A stretch of DNA of 64,000 nt from Nostoc sp. NIES-3756 (GTDB lineage: Bacteria > Cyanobacteriota > Cyanobacteriia > Cyanobacteriales > Nostocaceae), in assembly GCF_001548375.1 (NCBI RefSeq), contig NZ_AP017295.1, forward strand, positions 3,134,501 to 3,198,500, written 5' to 3'. Of this stretch, positions 8,074 to 17,922 are shown in pieces. Numbering within the stretch: position 1 is the first letter of the stretch; every line of letters starts with the position of its first letter. The notes under the pieces are model-generated. The model had not been told where the DNA came from. It was given only the letters and a program-made list of their open reading frames with translations, and ran no database searches. A program made the position numbers and the translations under genes.

Positions 8074-10311
8074 TTAAACCACTTCACCTAACATCGCCAT
8101 AATGTCCGCTTCTAAAGACTTAATATCATTCTCAATCTCATCCAAAGGACGAGGCGGCTGATATACATAAAAATGGCGATTGAGCGGAATTTCATACCCT
8201 ACTTTAGTTTTATCAAAATCAATCCAAGCATCTGGTACATGGGGTAATACTTCCACTTTTAAATACTCCTCACAATGCTCCTTTACTAACTTAACTAATT
8301 GATTTACACTTGCATCCTTGTCATACCCCAACGGTAACGGCAATATAATCTCATCGGGTAAAGGTACAATTTCCGTGTCTCGTAAATTACTATCCGGTTC
8401 AGGATTACCCTTCGCATCTCGACAGATTTCGGCTTCTGGATCAGTTTCTCCCAATGCAGATAAAATCGCTTTTTTTACGGGAGCCTTTAAATTTAATCCC
8501 GCTTGTTTTAACACCCGATTTAAGTCTTTTTCAAACTCACTCCGGGACATATAAAGTTTATTTGCATCCAATTTCTGCAAAGCATCTAAAATCTGATTTT
8601 GCAGACTTTCACCCATCTCAATTTCTAACTGTTGCACCTGAGCATCTTTACGCTTCTTAGTTGTTGCTAAATCTTGAAACGCTTTCTGCTCAGACAACTT
8701 AGACAAACGCTCTTCACTCACTTGAAAATTTAACCGTAAAGGACGCTCTACTGTAATTTTAAGAAACCCAAATTCCCGATTATCAAAAATTTTGGAGCAA
8801 AACCGCTTTTCTATCTGCCCTTCTGACTCCACCTCACTAACACCATTCTGCTCAAAATCCCCATACAACCTCACCAGTTCCGCAATATGCTCAGGGGATA
8901 ACTCATTACGCTTATTACCGAGACTCTTTTTCATTTTCTGGAAATGACGAGTACCATCAATCAGCTGAACTTTTCCTTTACGATGCGCTGCTTTTTTATT
9001 CGTCACCAACCAAATATAAGTAAAAATCCCCGTGTTATAAAACATTTGATCAGGTAATGCAATCACCGCATCCAGCCAGTCATTTTCAATAATCCAACGG
9101 CGAATATTACTTTCACCACTCCCCGCATCCCCTGTAAATAAAGGCGAACCATTAAACACGATCGCAATTCGAGAACCATCACCCCCTACCTCTGGGGATA
9201 AGTGCATTTTTGAGATCATGTGTTGCAAAAACAACAGCGAACCATCATTAATTCGAGGTAAACCAGCCCCAAAACGCCCCTTAAATCCTAAATTGTCATA
9301 CTCATCTTTAATAAAATCTTCTTCCGGTTTCCATTCCACACCAAAGGGCGGGTTTGCAAACATATAATGAAACTGTTTATCAGGATGACCATCATGGGGT
9401 AAAAAATTATTACTTTTGCTTTTGGCGTTTTTTACTCCCAAGGTGTCGCCATAAACAAGATTATTAATCGGCTCATCTTTTATCAGTAAATCAGAACAGC
9501 AAATCGCATAGGATTCAGGATTATATTCTTGCCCAAATAACCCTAAATTCGCTCCAGAATTTTGCTTTTTAATGTATTCTTCCGCTACCGATAACATTCC
9601 CCCTGTCCCTGCTGTGGGGTCATACACTGTGCGGTAAATCCCTTGTTTAAAAATATCTTGCTCGTCACAAAAAACCAGATTTACCATCAGCCGAATTACT
9701 TCACGGGGCGTAAAGTGATCTCCCGCTTCTTCGTTGGCCTGTTCGTTAAACTTTCTCACCAGTTCCTCGAACAGATAGCCCATTTGCAGATTAGAAAGTT
9801 TCGCCGGAGATAAATCAATATCAGGCTTACAAAACTCTTTAATAACTAAATACAGTCGATTACTCTCATCGAGCTTTTGAATTTCACTATCAAAATCAAA
9901 CTTCTCAAAAATGTCCCTAGCCCTGGGGGAGAACCCATTAATATAAGCCCTTAAATTACTAGCAATTCCATCTGGATCACCTAATAATTTTTGAAATGTA
10001 AATTCACTGAGATTATACAACGGCTGTTGGCGTTCGCGCAGCGTGCCGTAGGCATCGCCTCCAATTGCAACTTTAGCGATCGCTTTCTCAAAAGCATCCC
10101 CTTCTAAGCCCATCGCCTCATATTTCGCCTTCGCCTCAAGCACAGCCTTCTTAGTCGGTTCCAACACAGCATCTAAACGACGCAACACAATCAAAGGCAA
10201 CATCACCCGGCGGTACTGTGGTGGACGGTATGGGCCACGCAGTTTGTCGGCAATGCTCCAGATAAAACCAACTAACTCTTGATTAGTAGAATTTTGTATA
10301 CTTGCAAGCAT
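8074..10311 (-). CDS. hsdM: Type I restriction-modification DNA methyltransferase subunit
   Basis: 745 residues. It is the N6-adenine methyltransferase that protects host DNA with HsdS and is part of the restriction complex. An HsdM N-terminal helical domain comes first (FIWSIADKLRGPYRPPQYRRVMLPL). The SAM-binding motif I YDPTAGTGGM and the catalytic NPPFG motif (ANPPFGVEW) are intact. It is longer than the E. coli enzyme because of a C-terminal extension with coiled-coil and charged segments, seen in other bacterial HsdM proteins. It is the first gene of the leftward locus, with the start 268 bp from tRNA-Gly. Confidence 0.95.
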   Translation of the reverse strand: MLASIQNSTNQELVGFIWSIADKLRGPYRPPQYRRVMLPLIVLRRLDAVLEPTKKAVLEAKAKYEAMGLEGDAFEKAIAKVAIGGDAYGTLRERQQPLYNLSEFTFQKLLGDPDGIASNLRAYINGFSPRARDIFEKFDFDSEIQKLDESNRLYLVIKEFCKPDIDLSPAKLSNLQMGYLFEELVRKFNEQANEEAGDHFTPREVIRLMVNLVFCDEQDIFKQGIYRTVYDPTAGTGGMLSVAEEYIKKQNSGANLGLFGQEYNPESYAICCSDLLIKDEPINNLVYGDTLGVKNAKSKSNNFLPHDGHPDKQFHYMFANPPFGVEWKPEEDFIKDEYDNLGFKGRFGAGLPRINDGSLLFLQHMISKMHLSPEVGGDGSRIAIVFNGSPLFTGDAGSGESNIRRWIIENDWLDAVIALPDQMFYNTGIFTYIWLVTNKKAAHRKGKVQLIDGTRHFQKMKKSLGNKRNELSPEHIAELVRLYGDFEQNGVSEVESEGQIEKRFCSKIFDNREFGFLKITVERPLRLNFQVSEERLSKLSEQKAFQDLATTKKRKDAQVQQLEIEMGESLQNQILDALQKLDANKLYMSRSEFEKDLNRVLKQAGLNLKAPVKKAILSALGETDPEAEICRDAKGNPEPDSNLRDTEIVPLPDEIILPLPLGYDKDASVNQLVKLVKEHCEEYLKVEVLPHVPDAWIDFDKTKVGYEIPLNRHFYVYQPPRPLDEIENDIKSLEADIMAMLGEVV

Positions 10312-10578
10312 AGGATTTTTAAGTAATAAAGTTAAATTTATTTAGCACTCTCTTTAAAGAATATTCAGTTTACCCCGTTCCAAGCACATTTGTAGGTAGC
10401 TCGGATCTAATCGATCACACATCTTCACTGATACTACCAATGCCATTACAGAGAATGCGATCGCCTCCGGTACTGCGCGGAACGCAATCGCCGTACCACT
10501 CTGCGTAGCCCATCGCATTGGGTGATGATTTTGAGGATAAATCCTTAGAATGCCTTTTAAATAAAGCTTTTGTAAAAA

Positions 10579-10649
10579 GCGGGCGATGGGACTCGAACCC
10601 ACGACGTTCACCTTGGGAAGGTGACATTCTACCACTGAATTACGCCCGC
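10579..10649 (-). tRNA. trnG: tRNA-Gly (anticodon CCC)
   Basis: On the minus strand the 71-nt sequence folds as a cloverleaf. The acceptor stem is GCGGGCG/CGCCCGC, the T-arm contains GGTTCGAGTCC, and the anticodon stem TCACC/GGTGA encloses the seven-base loop TTCCCAA with CCC as anticodon. CCA is not encoded. Its 3' end faces the restriction locus, but I found no second copy of its 3' sequence near base 600 that would mark the island as tRNA-integrated. Bases 10312-10578 show no credible gene. Confidence 0.95.
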
Positions 10650-11011
10650 ACACACCCAATAATTATAACACTATTTGGCAATGGATGTAATATCTACGTC
10701 CCTAGCATACGTTAATATTCTGACCACTGTAGGCGTTGTTGTATTTACCTGTAGTGAATAGCCACTTATAACTTGAGTCACATTGCTTTTGTATTCAGAT
10801 CACCGTCATCCTGTGAAAAGATGTGGAACATAGATATTAACGATTACATAGTTTACTAAGTACATAAAATTGCAGATTAGCTAGCACACACACTAATACC
10901 TGAGTTACAAAGGATGAATCTAAATCGTCTTACATTCTAATCAGGGCTATCCTGATTATGTATTTTTGCAAACCTACCAGCAAGAAATGCTATCCAACTT
11001 GAGTAACTGAT

Positions 11012-11887
11012 ATGTTTAATGCCACAGAAATTTTAATTGATGCTTTTGTCAAACAAATTCGGGAAGGCTACACCCGAACTTATGGCTGTTTAAAGAATGA
11101 TTATCAAGACATCATCGCTTGGGCTGGTAGCATGGCTTTAGAGAACATTGCTAATAGTGATGCGCTCTATCACAATGTTGAACATTCAATCCTAGTTACT
11201 CTTGTAGGACAAGAAATCTTGCGTGGTAAGCACATCCGCGAAGGTGGAGTTTCTAGCGAAGATTGGCTACATTTTATTATTTCCTTGGTATGTCATGATA
11301 TCGGCTATGTTAAAGGAGTTTGCCGCCAAGACCAAGAACAAGCCGGTTTATATGCTACAGGCAGAAATGGCAAAATGATTTCTCTGCATCCTGGCGCTTC
11401 CGATGCTAGTTTGACACCTTATCATGTGGATAGGGCTAAACTTTTTATTGACGAGCGTTTTGGCGGTCATAAGCTGATAGATGCTGAGTTGATTAAAAGT
11501 AATATTGAATGGACTCGTTTTCCTGTACCCGCAGCAGAAGATCAGCAAAATACAATTTGTTTTCCTGGACTAGTGCGTGCTGCCGATTTAATTGGTCAAT
11601 TGAGTGACCCACGTTACCTCAAAAAAATTACATCCTTGTTCTACGAGTTTGAAGAAACTGGGATGACTAAAGTTTTAGGCTACCAAACCCCAGCCGACTT
11701 ACGCAAGAATTATGCTAAGTTTTACTGGAATAGTGTTCATCCATATATTAAGGATGGATTGCGCTATTTATCTCTGACACAGCAAGGCAAACAAATTCTA
11801 GCTAATCTTTATTCCAATGTGTTTTTAGTAGAACATGAAAAAACTCAAGAGGAAAGTCTATACTTAGTCGAACAACTCCATGCTTAG
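11012..11887 (+). CDS. HD-domain metal-dependent phosphohydrolase family protein
   Basis: 291 residues. The HD superfamily metal site is visible: YHNVEHS (first His) near residue 58 and VCHDIGYV (HD) near residue 95. Further conserved positions are TPYHVDRAKLFI and VRAADLIGQLSD with the last Asp. This family hydrolyses phosphate esters or cyclic nucleotides, but the substrate here is unknown. It is a single gene with about 360 bp of upstream noncoding DNA. The adjacent heptameric repeats follow its stop. Confidence 0.75.
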   Translation: MFNATEILIDAFVKQIREGYTRTYGCLKNDYQDIIAWAGSMALENIANSDALYHNVEHSILVTLVGQEILRGKHIREGGVSSEDWLHFIISLVCHDIGYVKGVCRQDQEQAGLYATGRNGKMISLHPGASDASLTPYHVDRAKLFIDERFGGHKLIDAELIKSNIEWTRFPVPAAEDQQNTICFPGLVRAADLIGQLSDPRYLKKITSLFYEFEETGMTKVLGYQTPADLRKNYAKFYWNSVHPYIKDGLRYLSLTQQGKQILANLYSNVFLVEHEKTQEESLYLVEQLHA

Positions 11888-11888
11888 A

Positions 11889-11960
11889 TATTTAGTCAAT
11901 AGTCCATAGTCAATAGTCCATAGTTGAAATCTCTGTTGACTGTTGACTGTTGACTGTTAA
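11889..11960. repeat. Short tandem heptamer-type repeats (STRR)
   Basis: Two runs of imperfect 7-mers lie between the HD gene and the permease gene: AGTCAATAGTCCATAG-type units at about 11893-11922, and TTGACTG units at about 11934-11957. Similar tandem heptamers occur at 23557-23591 and 63340-63365. They are a typical noncoding feature of Nostocales genomes. Confidence 0.8.
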
Positions 11961-11984
11961 CAACTGACACAAGGTAAATCAACT

Positions 11985-13103
11985 ATGAATTGGTGGCAAA
12001 GACTTCAGAAAAACCCTTTGGCGCGATTTGGGGCAATTTTACTGATAATTTTCTATGTGGCAGTGCTGGCTGCTGATTTTATTGCCCCTTATGACCCTTA
12101 TGCGTCGCAGCCAAGCGGTTCGCTGTTACCACCAACAAAAATTTATTGGGTTTCAAAAACATCGGGTCAATTTATCGGCCCTCATGTTTATCCGACAACC
12201 CAAGGAAATACAGACTTAGAAACAGGCGATCGCCAACTCATTGTAGACTTCAAAAAGCCCTCACCTGTACGTTTCTTTGTCTCTGGGCCAGAATATCGAC
12301 TGTTACAGGTGAGTTTACCCCTACCCCCCAAGTGGGAAGAAACCACAGTTATCCCTGGTATCCCTTTAAATTGGCATTTATTTGGCGCAGATAACGGGGC
12401 TAAAATCAATATTTTAGGTACTGATGAACAGGGACGCGACCAGTTCAGCCGCCTCTTACACGGTGGGCGGATTAGTATGTTTATTGGCATTATTGGGGTG
12501 ATAATTACATTCCCCCTCGGTTTGCTGATGGGTGGTATATCTGGCTATTTCGGCGGTTGGACTGACAGCATTATCATGCGTATTGCAGAGGTGCTTATGA
12601 CCTTCCCGAGTATTTATCTATTAGTTACCTTGGGGGCGGTTTTACCTGCGGGTTTAACTAGCAGTCAGCGATTTTTACTCATTGTGTTAATTACTTCTGT
12701 AATTAGCTGGGCTGGTTTGGCTAGGGTAATTCGTGGGCAAGTGCTGTCAATTAAAGAACGGGAATTTGTGCAAGCAGCAAGGGCTATGGGTGGTAATCCA
12801 CTTTATATTATTCGTCGCCACGTTTTGCCGCAAACTGCTACCTATGTAATTATCTCTGCTACTTTGGCAGTTCCTAGTTTTATCGGTTCAGAAGCAATAC
12901 TCAGTCTCATTGGCTTAGGCATTCAACAGCCTGACCCATCTTGGGGTAATATGCTATCTTTAGCTAGTAATGCTTCCATCATAGTGCTGCAACCTTGGCT
13001 AATTTGGCCGCCAGCCGTGCTAATTATTTTGACAGTTTTAGCTTTTAATTTACTCGGCGATGGTCTAAGAGATGCCCTCGACCCCCGCAGTTTACGTCGC
13101 TAG
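11985..13103 (+). CDS. ABC transporter permease, OppC/DppC family
   Basis: 372 residues, an inner-membrane permease of the peptide/nickel ABC importer class. The N-terminal TM segment (FGAILLIIFYVAVLAADFIAPYDPY) is the OppC-N signature. An extended periplasmic loop of roughly 110 residues follows, longer than in E. coli OppC but common in cyanobacteria. The BPD_transp_1 domain comes last, with the EAA-loop (EREFVQAARAMGGNPLYIIRRHVLP). No other transporter subunit is next to it in this window, which is usual for cyanobacterial Dpp/Opp genes. Confidence 0.9.
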   Translation: MNWWQRLQKNPLARFGAILLIIFYVAVLAADFIAPYDPYASQPSGSLLPPTKIYWVSKTSGQFIGPHVYPTTQGNTDLETGDRQLIVDFKKPSPVRFFVSGPEYRLLQVSLPLPPKWEETTVIPGIPLNWHLFGADNGAKINILGTDEQGRDQFSRLLHGGRISMFIGIIGVIITFPLGLLMGGISGYFGGWTDSIIMRIAEVLMTFPSIYLLVTLGAVLPAGLTSSQRFLLIVLITSVISWAGLARVIRGQVLSIKEREFVQAARAMGGNPLYIIRRHVLPQTATYVIISATLAVPSFIGSEAILSLIGLGIQQPDPSWGNMLSLASNASIIVLQPWLIWPPAVLIILTVLAFNLLGDGLRDALDPRSLRR

Positions 13104-13227
13104 TTTACAAACGTTTATCCAGGCTAATCACATTGTCCTGGGTAAAACCTAAACTCTCATAGAATCCATTAAGATAGAATTAGAGTACATAATGCTTATT
13201 AAGCATCAAATATTTGGAGGTGTGAGT

Positions 13228-13251
13228 ATGACAACACGACCTCTGCAATAA
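13228..13251 (+). other. Micro-ORF with strong ribosome-binding site
   Basis: ATG at 13228 preceded by TTGGAGG (13215-13221, spacing about 7) starts a seven-codon frame (MTTRPLQ) that stops at TAA 13249-13251. In the +1 frame, from 13250, the sequence stays open for 25 more codons (starting NSKLFLSPSLPEIL) and ends with TAG at 13325-13327. It could be the 5' end of a degenerate or frameshifted short gene, or a leader peptide for the next gene. No family is recognised. Confidence 0.35.
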
Positions 13252-13362
13252 TAGCAAATTATTCCTTAGCCCCTCCTTGCCAGAAATCTTGGATAACCCT
13301 TGGCGTTTAGCTACCTCGATATTATAGGATGGACAGAGTTTCGCAAGGGGCATGGGGTTAGT

Positions 13363-13710
13363 ATGGCTCGTTATACCTGTTCATTTCTGATTTCGATTAA
13401 CTTTGAGTATCTCCAGCCATTACTTCTGGACTTGTTACAAGATTGTGATTTAGATATTCAATACTGCACAAGTGATTATATTTTGGCGCGTGAGATTCCT
13501 GGTAAGGTTTCTTTTTCTAAACTGGTGAAGGTGGAAGTATTCATTGATAAATCAACGGCTACTGAGACAGAAAGCCGGATGAGTATTGTCATCAAAAATG
13601 AGGAGTTACCTCTCCACGTTGATAATCATTGCCGACAAACGTTTGAATACGTCAAGGAAACGATTGAGAGAAGCCGTCATTGGCATCTGATCGAAAGTCT
13701 TGCTGGCTAG
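13363..13710 (+). CDS. Conserved-looking hypothetical protein
   Basis: 115 residues from ATG 13363 (MARYTCSF...). An upstream alternative start at 13300 is less likely because the extra residues look random. The mix of strands and helices suggests a small globular alpha/beta protein with no signal peptide or TM. I do not recognise a family. It lies between the permease and rhomboid genes on the same strand with its own leader region. Confidence 0.6.
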   Translation: MARYTCSFLISINFEYLQPLLLDLLQDCDLDIQYCTSDYILAREIPGKVSFSKLVKVEVFIDKSTATETESRMSIVIKNEELPLHVDNHCRQTFEYVKETIERSRHWHLIESLAG

Positions 13711-13858
13711 GGTTGCTGGGTGGGTATTTGCAATTCAATTCAAAATCCCAAATTGGGATCATACTCCTAGATACCAGTATTTATCCGTGGGATAGAAGCA
13801 AGCAATAGCAAAATTTATTAATCTGTGCATATTGACGTAAAAATCAGGAAAAACGCCA

Positions 13859-14578
13859 GTGGTTCCCATTAGAGATAATAATCCTGTAACAATTACGCCT
13901 TATGTGACTTATGGGCTGATTGCTGCTAACGTTTTCGCTTTTATCTATGAATCTAGCTTACCTCCACAAGCATTGGACGGCTTTTTACATCTAGCGGCTG
14001 TCGTTCCCCGCGAACTTAGCTTGAGTTTTGCTGGTGTGTCTGTGCATCAGCCTGTACCAGAATGGGCAACTTTAATTACTTCCCAATTTCTGCACGGTGG
14101 TTTTCTCCATCTAGCAGGCAATATGTTGTTTCTATGGATTTTCGGTAACAACGTTGAAGATAAATTAGGTCATATTAGGTTTTTAGTATTTTATATAGCC
14201 TGCGGTGTATTGGCATCGTTAACCCAATGGTACTTCTCGCAAGATTCTAGCATTCCTTCTTTGGGTGCTAGTGGTGCGATCGCTGGTGTGATGGGTGCAT
14301 ACATTCTGCGTTTTCCCCAAGCAGAAATTCTTGGTGTCGTCCCTTTAGGGTTCTTCTTCCCAACTTTCCGCGTTCCTGCATACTTCTTCTTGGGTTTCTG
14401 GTTCCTCCAACAATCTTTTTACGGCATTGCTGGTTTACAAACCCGTACTAACATTGGCATGGAAAGTGGTGGTATCGCCTACTGGGCGCACGCTGGCGGC
14501 TTTATCTTCGGCGCACTTCTTGGCCCTGTCTTGGGTTTATTTAGCGATAAAGCTAAGGAAGAAACTTGGTATAGTTAA
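13859..14578 (+). CDS. Rhomboid-family intramembrane serine protease
   Basis: 239 residues starting at GTG. About six TM helices are visible. The catalytic Ser is in LGASGAIAG (GxSG motif) in TM4 and the catalytic His in YWAHAGGF in TM6. The conserved HxxxN segment before TM2 (LHLAGNMLFLWIFG) is present. Rhomboids cleave single-pass membrane proteins within the bilayer, and the substrate here is unknown. The gene looks intact. Confidence 0.92.
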   Translation: MVPIRDNNPVTITPYVTYGLIAANVFAFIYESSLPPQALDGFLHLAAVVPRELSLSFAGVSVHQPVPEWATLITSQFLHGGFLHLAGNMLFLWIFGNNVEDKLGHIRFLVFYIACGVLASLTQWYFSQDSSIPSLGASGAIAGVMGAYILRFPQAEILGVVPLGFFFPTFRVPAYFFLGFWFLQQSFYGIAGLQTRTNIGMESGGIAYWAHAGGFIFGALLGPVLGLFSDKAKEETWYS

Positions 14579-14617
14579 TTCGTAATTCGTAGTTCGTAAT
14601 TAAGAAATTGGAGATTA

Positions 14618-14726
14618 CGCTAGTGGCATGTTAATTAGTGCATCAGATGTAAATAAAAAACTGCCGATTAATGGCGATAAAACGAATTTTTTATTGCAAC
14701 ATTTTAGCCTTGTAACGCCACTAGTA
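14618..14726. repeat. Candidate MITE between convergent genes
   Basis: Inverted ends CTAGTGGC (14620-14627) and GCCACTAG (14717-14724) bound about 100 bp of AT-rich noncoding DNA. It is flanked outside by inverted AATTCGTAATTCG-type runs (14579-14601 and 14742-14772). This fills the space between the convergent rhomboid and kinase genes, and no gene is visible. Confidence 0.45.
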
Positions 14727-14773
14727 TTAGGGTAATTAAAATTACGAATTACGAATTAAAAATTACGAATTAT

Positions 14774-17128
14774 TTAAGGCCAGCGTGTAGTAGGTAAATC
14801 TGACTCATCTATAGAGATTTCTGTACTCATCGATGAGTCATCTTGTTGTTGTATGCTTTGAAGTGATTGTGGCAAGGTTTTGTCTGGCTGATGGGCTAAT
14901 TGATCAAGGTCTGCTAAAACTGCTGATGCGGACTGATATCTTTGTTTATAGTCATCGCGTACCATTTTGCCTAAAATTTGGGCGAAGCCTTGGCTGACAA
15001 ATGCCTTATCGCTCCATTTCACTTCTTCATTATCATCTCTGGGGAGGTCATGAGGCGCAATACCTGTTAAGGCTTTAATCGCAATCATCCCGACTGCATA
15101 GATATCGCTATTATATTGAGGACGACCAAAACATTGTTCACTGGGTGCGTAACCTCTAGTTCCAATCCCAATGGTAAAGGGCGTTTGGTCTTGATTTTCG
15201 GTTTGAGCTAAGGAAATTTCTTTAACTGCCCCAAAGTCAATCAATACTAGTTTGCTATCTGAGTCTGTGCGAATAATATTGCTGGGTTTAATATCTCGAT
15301 GAATTACATGGTTTTCATGAACAAATACTAATATTTGCAATAGTTCTCTGACAATAGAAATTACCTTATCTTCCATCACATCTATACCAGATGGCAATTC
15401 CTGGTTAAGTGGATGACCAATAATATATTCTTGAACTAAATAAAACTCGGCATCTTGTTCAAAGTAAGCTAAAAGTTGGGGAATTTGTTGATGTGAACCC
15501 AATTTTTCTAATGTTTGTGCTTCTGATCGAAATAAACGCCTAGCTAGTTCTAGTCCTTTAGCCTCAGTATTGGCTGGTTTTAGTTGCTTAACCACACATC
15601 GTGGATTTCCAGGACGCTGGGTGTCTTCAGCTATATAGGTTTCGCTAAATCCACCACAACCAAGTACCTTAACAATTTTGTAGCGTCCACTAAGAATTTT
15701 TCCAGCTACGGCTATGTCTCTTTTTTGTAATAAATCTTGTAGTTCCTGTTGTTGGCTAATAATTTCTTGCACTACAGGAGAAGTTTTATATTTCTGAAAA
15801 ACATCGACTATTTGTCGAGTTCTCATTTTTTCTCTAACTATTTCTGTTCCAAAATAAGATAATCCACAAAATGCGATCGCCAATATGGGAATAGCGGTAG
15901 GAAATAACAACTGTGCATAAATAAAGCTCACGTAACTAATACTGCCCCAAGCCGTAGCTACACCCATACTGAACATCAATCTATTCCAGCCGCTTTTGCT
16001 TTTGGTAACGAAGAACGATGTTCCGCCAACCAACACCAACACAAATACAGCTTGCAGAAATGGGCTTTTAATTGCTGGGGCGATCGCTTTGCCTGCCATC
16101 AAAGTAGCGATCGCATTGGCGTGAATCTCCACTCCCGCCATCTTTTGTACAGATAACAAATCATTACCAACTGCTACAGAATGATAATCATTGCCCAACT
16201 GGGTAGTAGCACCAATAATCACGATTTTATTGGCAAATACTTTTCCTTGTTGTAAATAAGTATTCCAGTTTTGGGGTTCGAGGACATCCCTAAAGGAAAC
16301 TGGTGCAAATGTGCCACTAATCCCCCAGAAATAGATACGTTCACCTTTTAATTGTGGGTATTTTACCTGGGCTGATCCTAAAACTGCTGCCTCAAAGGAT
16401 GGGACTTTATCTACTAAAATATCATCTGCTCTCAAAGACTTAGCAAATTCACTAGCTAAACGATGTATTTTTCCATCCGCTTCCACTGGAAAGTCTACCG
16501 TACCTATTAACGCCCCAGTGTTACGAAATTTTTCGTAGGGTAACATTAATTGGGTGACTAACCCATAGCGTGATTCTCTATTTTCGTAGTGTGCGGCTAA
16601 AGTTACTTTGCTGCCATATTTTTGTAATACTGCTTGCAGTTGGCGATCGTCCTCATCACCATAGCTGCTAGGTAAATCAAAAATTACATCTACAGCTACA
16701 GATTTAGCTCCTGCCTGCATCAATTTTTCTATTACTTGAGCATAGGCAGCACGCTTAAAAGGGAATTTACTCAGTGGTTCTAGATAGACATTTTTTTGTG
16801 GATCTGCTTTATAGAGTTGTTCGGGTACTGATATGGAATCTTCGTCAATTGCTAAAATCACTATATCTTCTGGTGGAACAAGCGGCTCACGTATTTGAAA
16901 AAATGTACTCACCACTTGATTTTCTAGCAATTGCACTACACTCAAGCCAGAACTTGTCACTAAAGCCGCTCCTATTGCCAAAGCAAGAGTAAGGAGGTTT
17001 GTTAAACGTACCAAACGCTGAGACTGACGTGCGGCGGCTGTCAAATTGGCTTTTGTTGTTTTAGTCGCAGCTATATTAGCAGTAGATAGATATTTTTTAT
17101 TGTCGTGTTTTGTCGGTTCATCTGCCAT
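14774..17128 (-). CDS. CHASE2-domain transmembrane Ser/Thr protein kinase
   Basis: 784 residues. An N-terminal TM (about 45-62) is followed by a CHASE2 extracytoplasmic sensor (about 65-345, with VILAIDEDSI, GAKSVAVDVIFD and VIIGATT). Then come three TM helices (about 355-430) and a cytoplasmic PknB-type kinase domain (about 480-750). Kinase motifs are complete: glycine loop VLGCGGFS, VVKQL lysine, HRDIKPSN catalytic loop, IDFGAV and the APSEQ segment. CHASE2-kinases are abundant in filamentous cyanobacteria and sense unknown periplasmic signals. It is monocistronic. Confidence 0.93.
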   Translation of the reverse strand: MADEPTKHDNKKYLSTANIAATKTTKANLTAAARQSQRLVRLTNLLTLALAIGAALVTSSGLSVVQLLENQVVSTFFQIREPLVPPEDIVILAIDEDSISVPEQLYKADPQKNVYLEPLSKFPFKRAAYAQVIEKLMQAGAKSVAVDVIFDLPSSYGDEDDRQLQAVLQKYGSKVTLAAHYENRESRYGLVTQLMLPYEKFRNTGALIGTVDFPVEADGKIHRLASEFAKSLRADDILVDKVPSFEAAVLGSAQVKYPQLKGERIYFWGISGTFAPVSFRDVLEPQNWNTYLQQGKVFANKIVIIGATTQLGNDYHSVAVGNDLLSVQKMAGVEIHANAIATLMAGKAIAPAIKSPFLQAVFVLVLVGGTSFFVTKSKSGWNRLMFSMGVATAWGSISYVSFIYAQLLFPTAIPILAIAFCGLSYFGTEIVREKMRTRQIVDVFQKYKTSPVVQEIISQQQELQDLLQKRDIAVAGKILSGRYKIVKVLGCGGFSETYIAEDTQRPGNPRCVVKQLKPANTEAKGLELARRLFRSEAQTLEKLGSHQQIPQLLAYFEQDAEFYLVQEYIIGHPLNQELPSGIDVMEDKVISIVRELLQILVFVHENHVIHRDIKPSNIIRTDSDSKLVLIDFGAVKEISLAQTENQDQTPFTIGIGTRGYAPSEQCFGRPQYNSDIYAVGMIAIKALTGIAPHDLPRDDNEEVKWSDKAFVSQGFAQILGKMVRDDYKQRYQSASAVLADLDQLAHQPDKTLPQSLQSIQQQDDSSMSTEISIDESDLPTTRWP

Positions 17129-17922
17129 ATCATGTTAATAGTTACTTTAAGTACATTTTTTATTTATTTAGTTCCATTTATACTACAACCACACTAAAAT
17201 CAAACCTTAGATGATAATGTTATACATTTGTAATCAAAATCTTATTTTGCGACAAAGTTGTGTTAAACAATCTCAAACTAAGCCAAGTTTATGAAGGAGC
17301 TTAGGCCGGGAATGAGATATTAAACTCCCACGGACTGAAAATCTGTAACGAGAGTAGAAAAATTCTTTTTCCCCTACTCCCTACTCTCTTGCTTCCAGCT
17401 AGAAAACAGAGTTTTTCGTGCCTAGTTAGGGTATTTTCCCCTAAATGGCTAACTAGAAAAATTGCTGTTAACCTAGCTCATATCGAGTAAATAATACTAG
17501 GCTCAAGCCTCTTAGTCCTACTCTTATGTCTACAGCGCTTATACAAAACTCGTATATCTCACTAAACTTTATTGTTAATTGCAAAACAGATATATGGTAA
17601 TTACCCAGGCTCCTATCTTTAGACTTATGCCTTACCTCTTTAGAAGTAAAATTGATGGATGGATTTTCAAGCATCCTGTTATTAGGTCAATTTTATTGGT
17701 AGATTTTGATTACAGGCTATTTGTTATAGTGTTGGGAGTTAAAATGTTTAACAACCAGCAGATAAATTCCTATGTTGTGACTAATTTTAGACATTGCAAG
17801 AGGTAAGATAAAAGCTATACATACAAAGCCAAACTAGAGTTATTAGTCAATTTATCAATTGAGAATTGCTATAATCTATTGTCCATTCTAAATTCTTTAC
17901 TATTTATTAGGTGTATTTTTCT
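17129..17922. other. Long intergenic region, no convincing gene
   Basis: About 790 bp between the divergent kinase and NYN genes. It is AT-rich, and the short open frames inside have no ribosome-binding site or recognisable protein features. Promoters for both flanking genes should lie here, but I could not place them with confidence. Confidence 0.5.

Noticed and set aside
10312..10578. Possible tRNA-linked integration of the restriction locus.
   Set aside because: I found no duplicate of the tRNA 3' end at the far side of the locus, so this is not supported.
10354..10715. Overlapping frames around tRNA-Gly that could encode 65-101 residue proteins.
   Set aside because: They run through the tRNA, contain its sequence translated, and have no protein features.
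17468..17806. Two opposite frames of 68 and 75 codons in the kinase/NYN gap.
   Set aside because: No ribosome-binding site or recognisable protein pattern; likely chance in AT-rich DNA.
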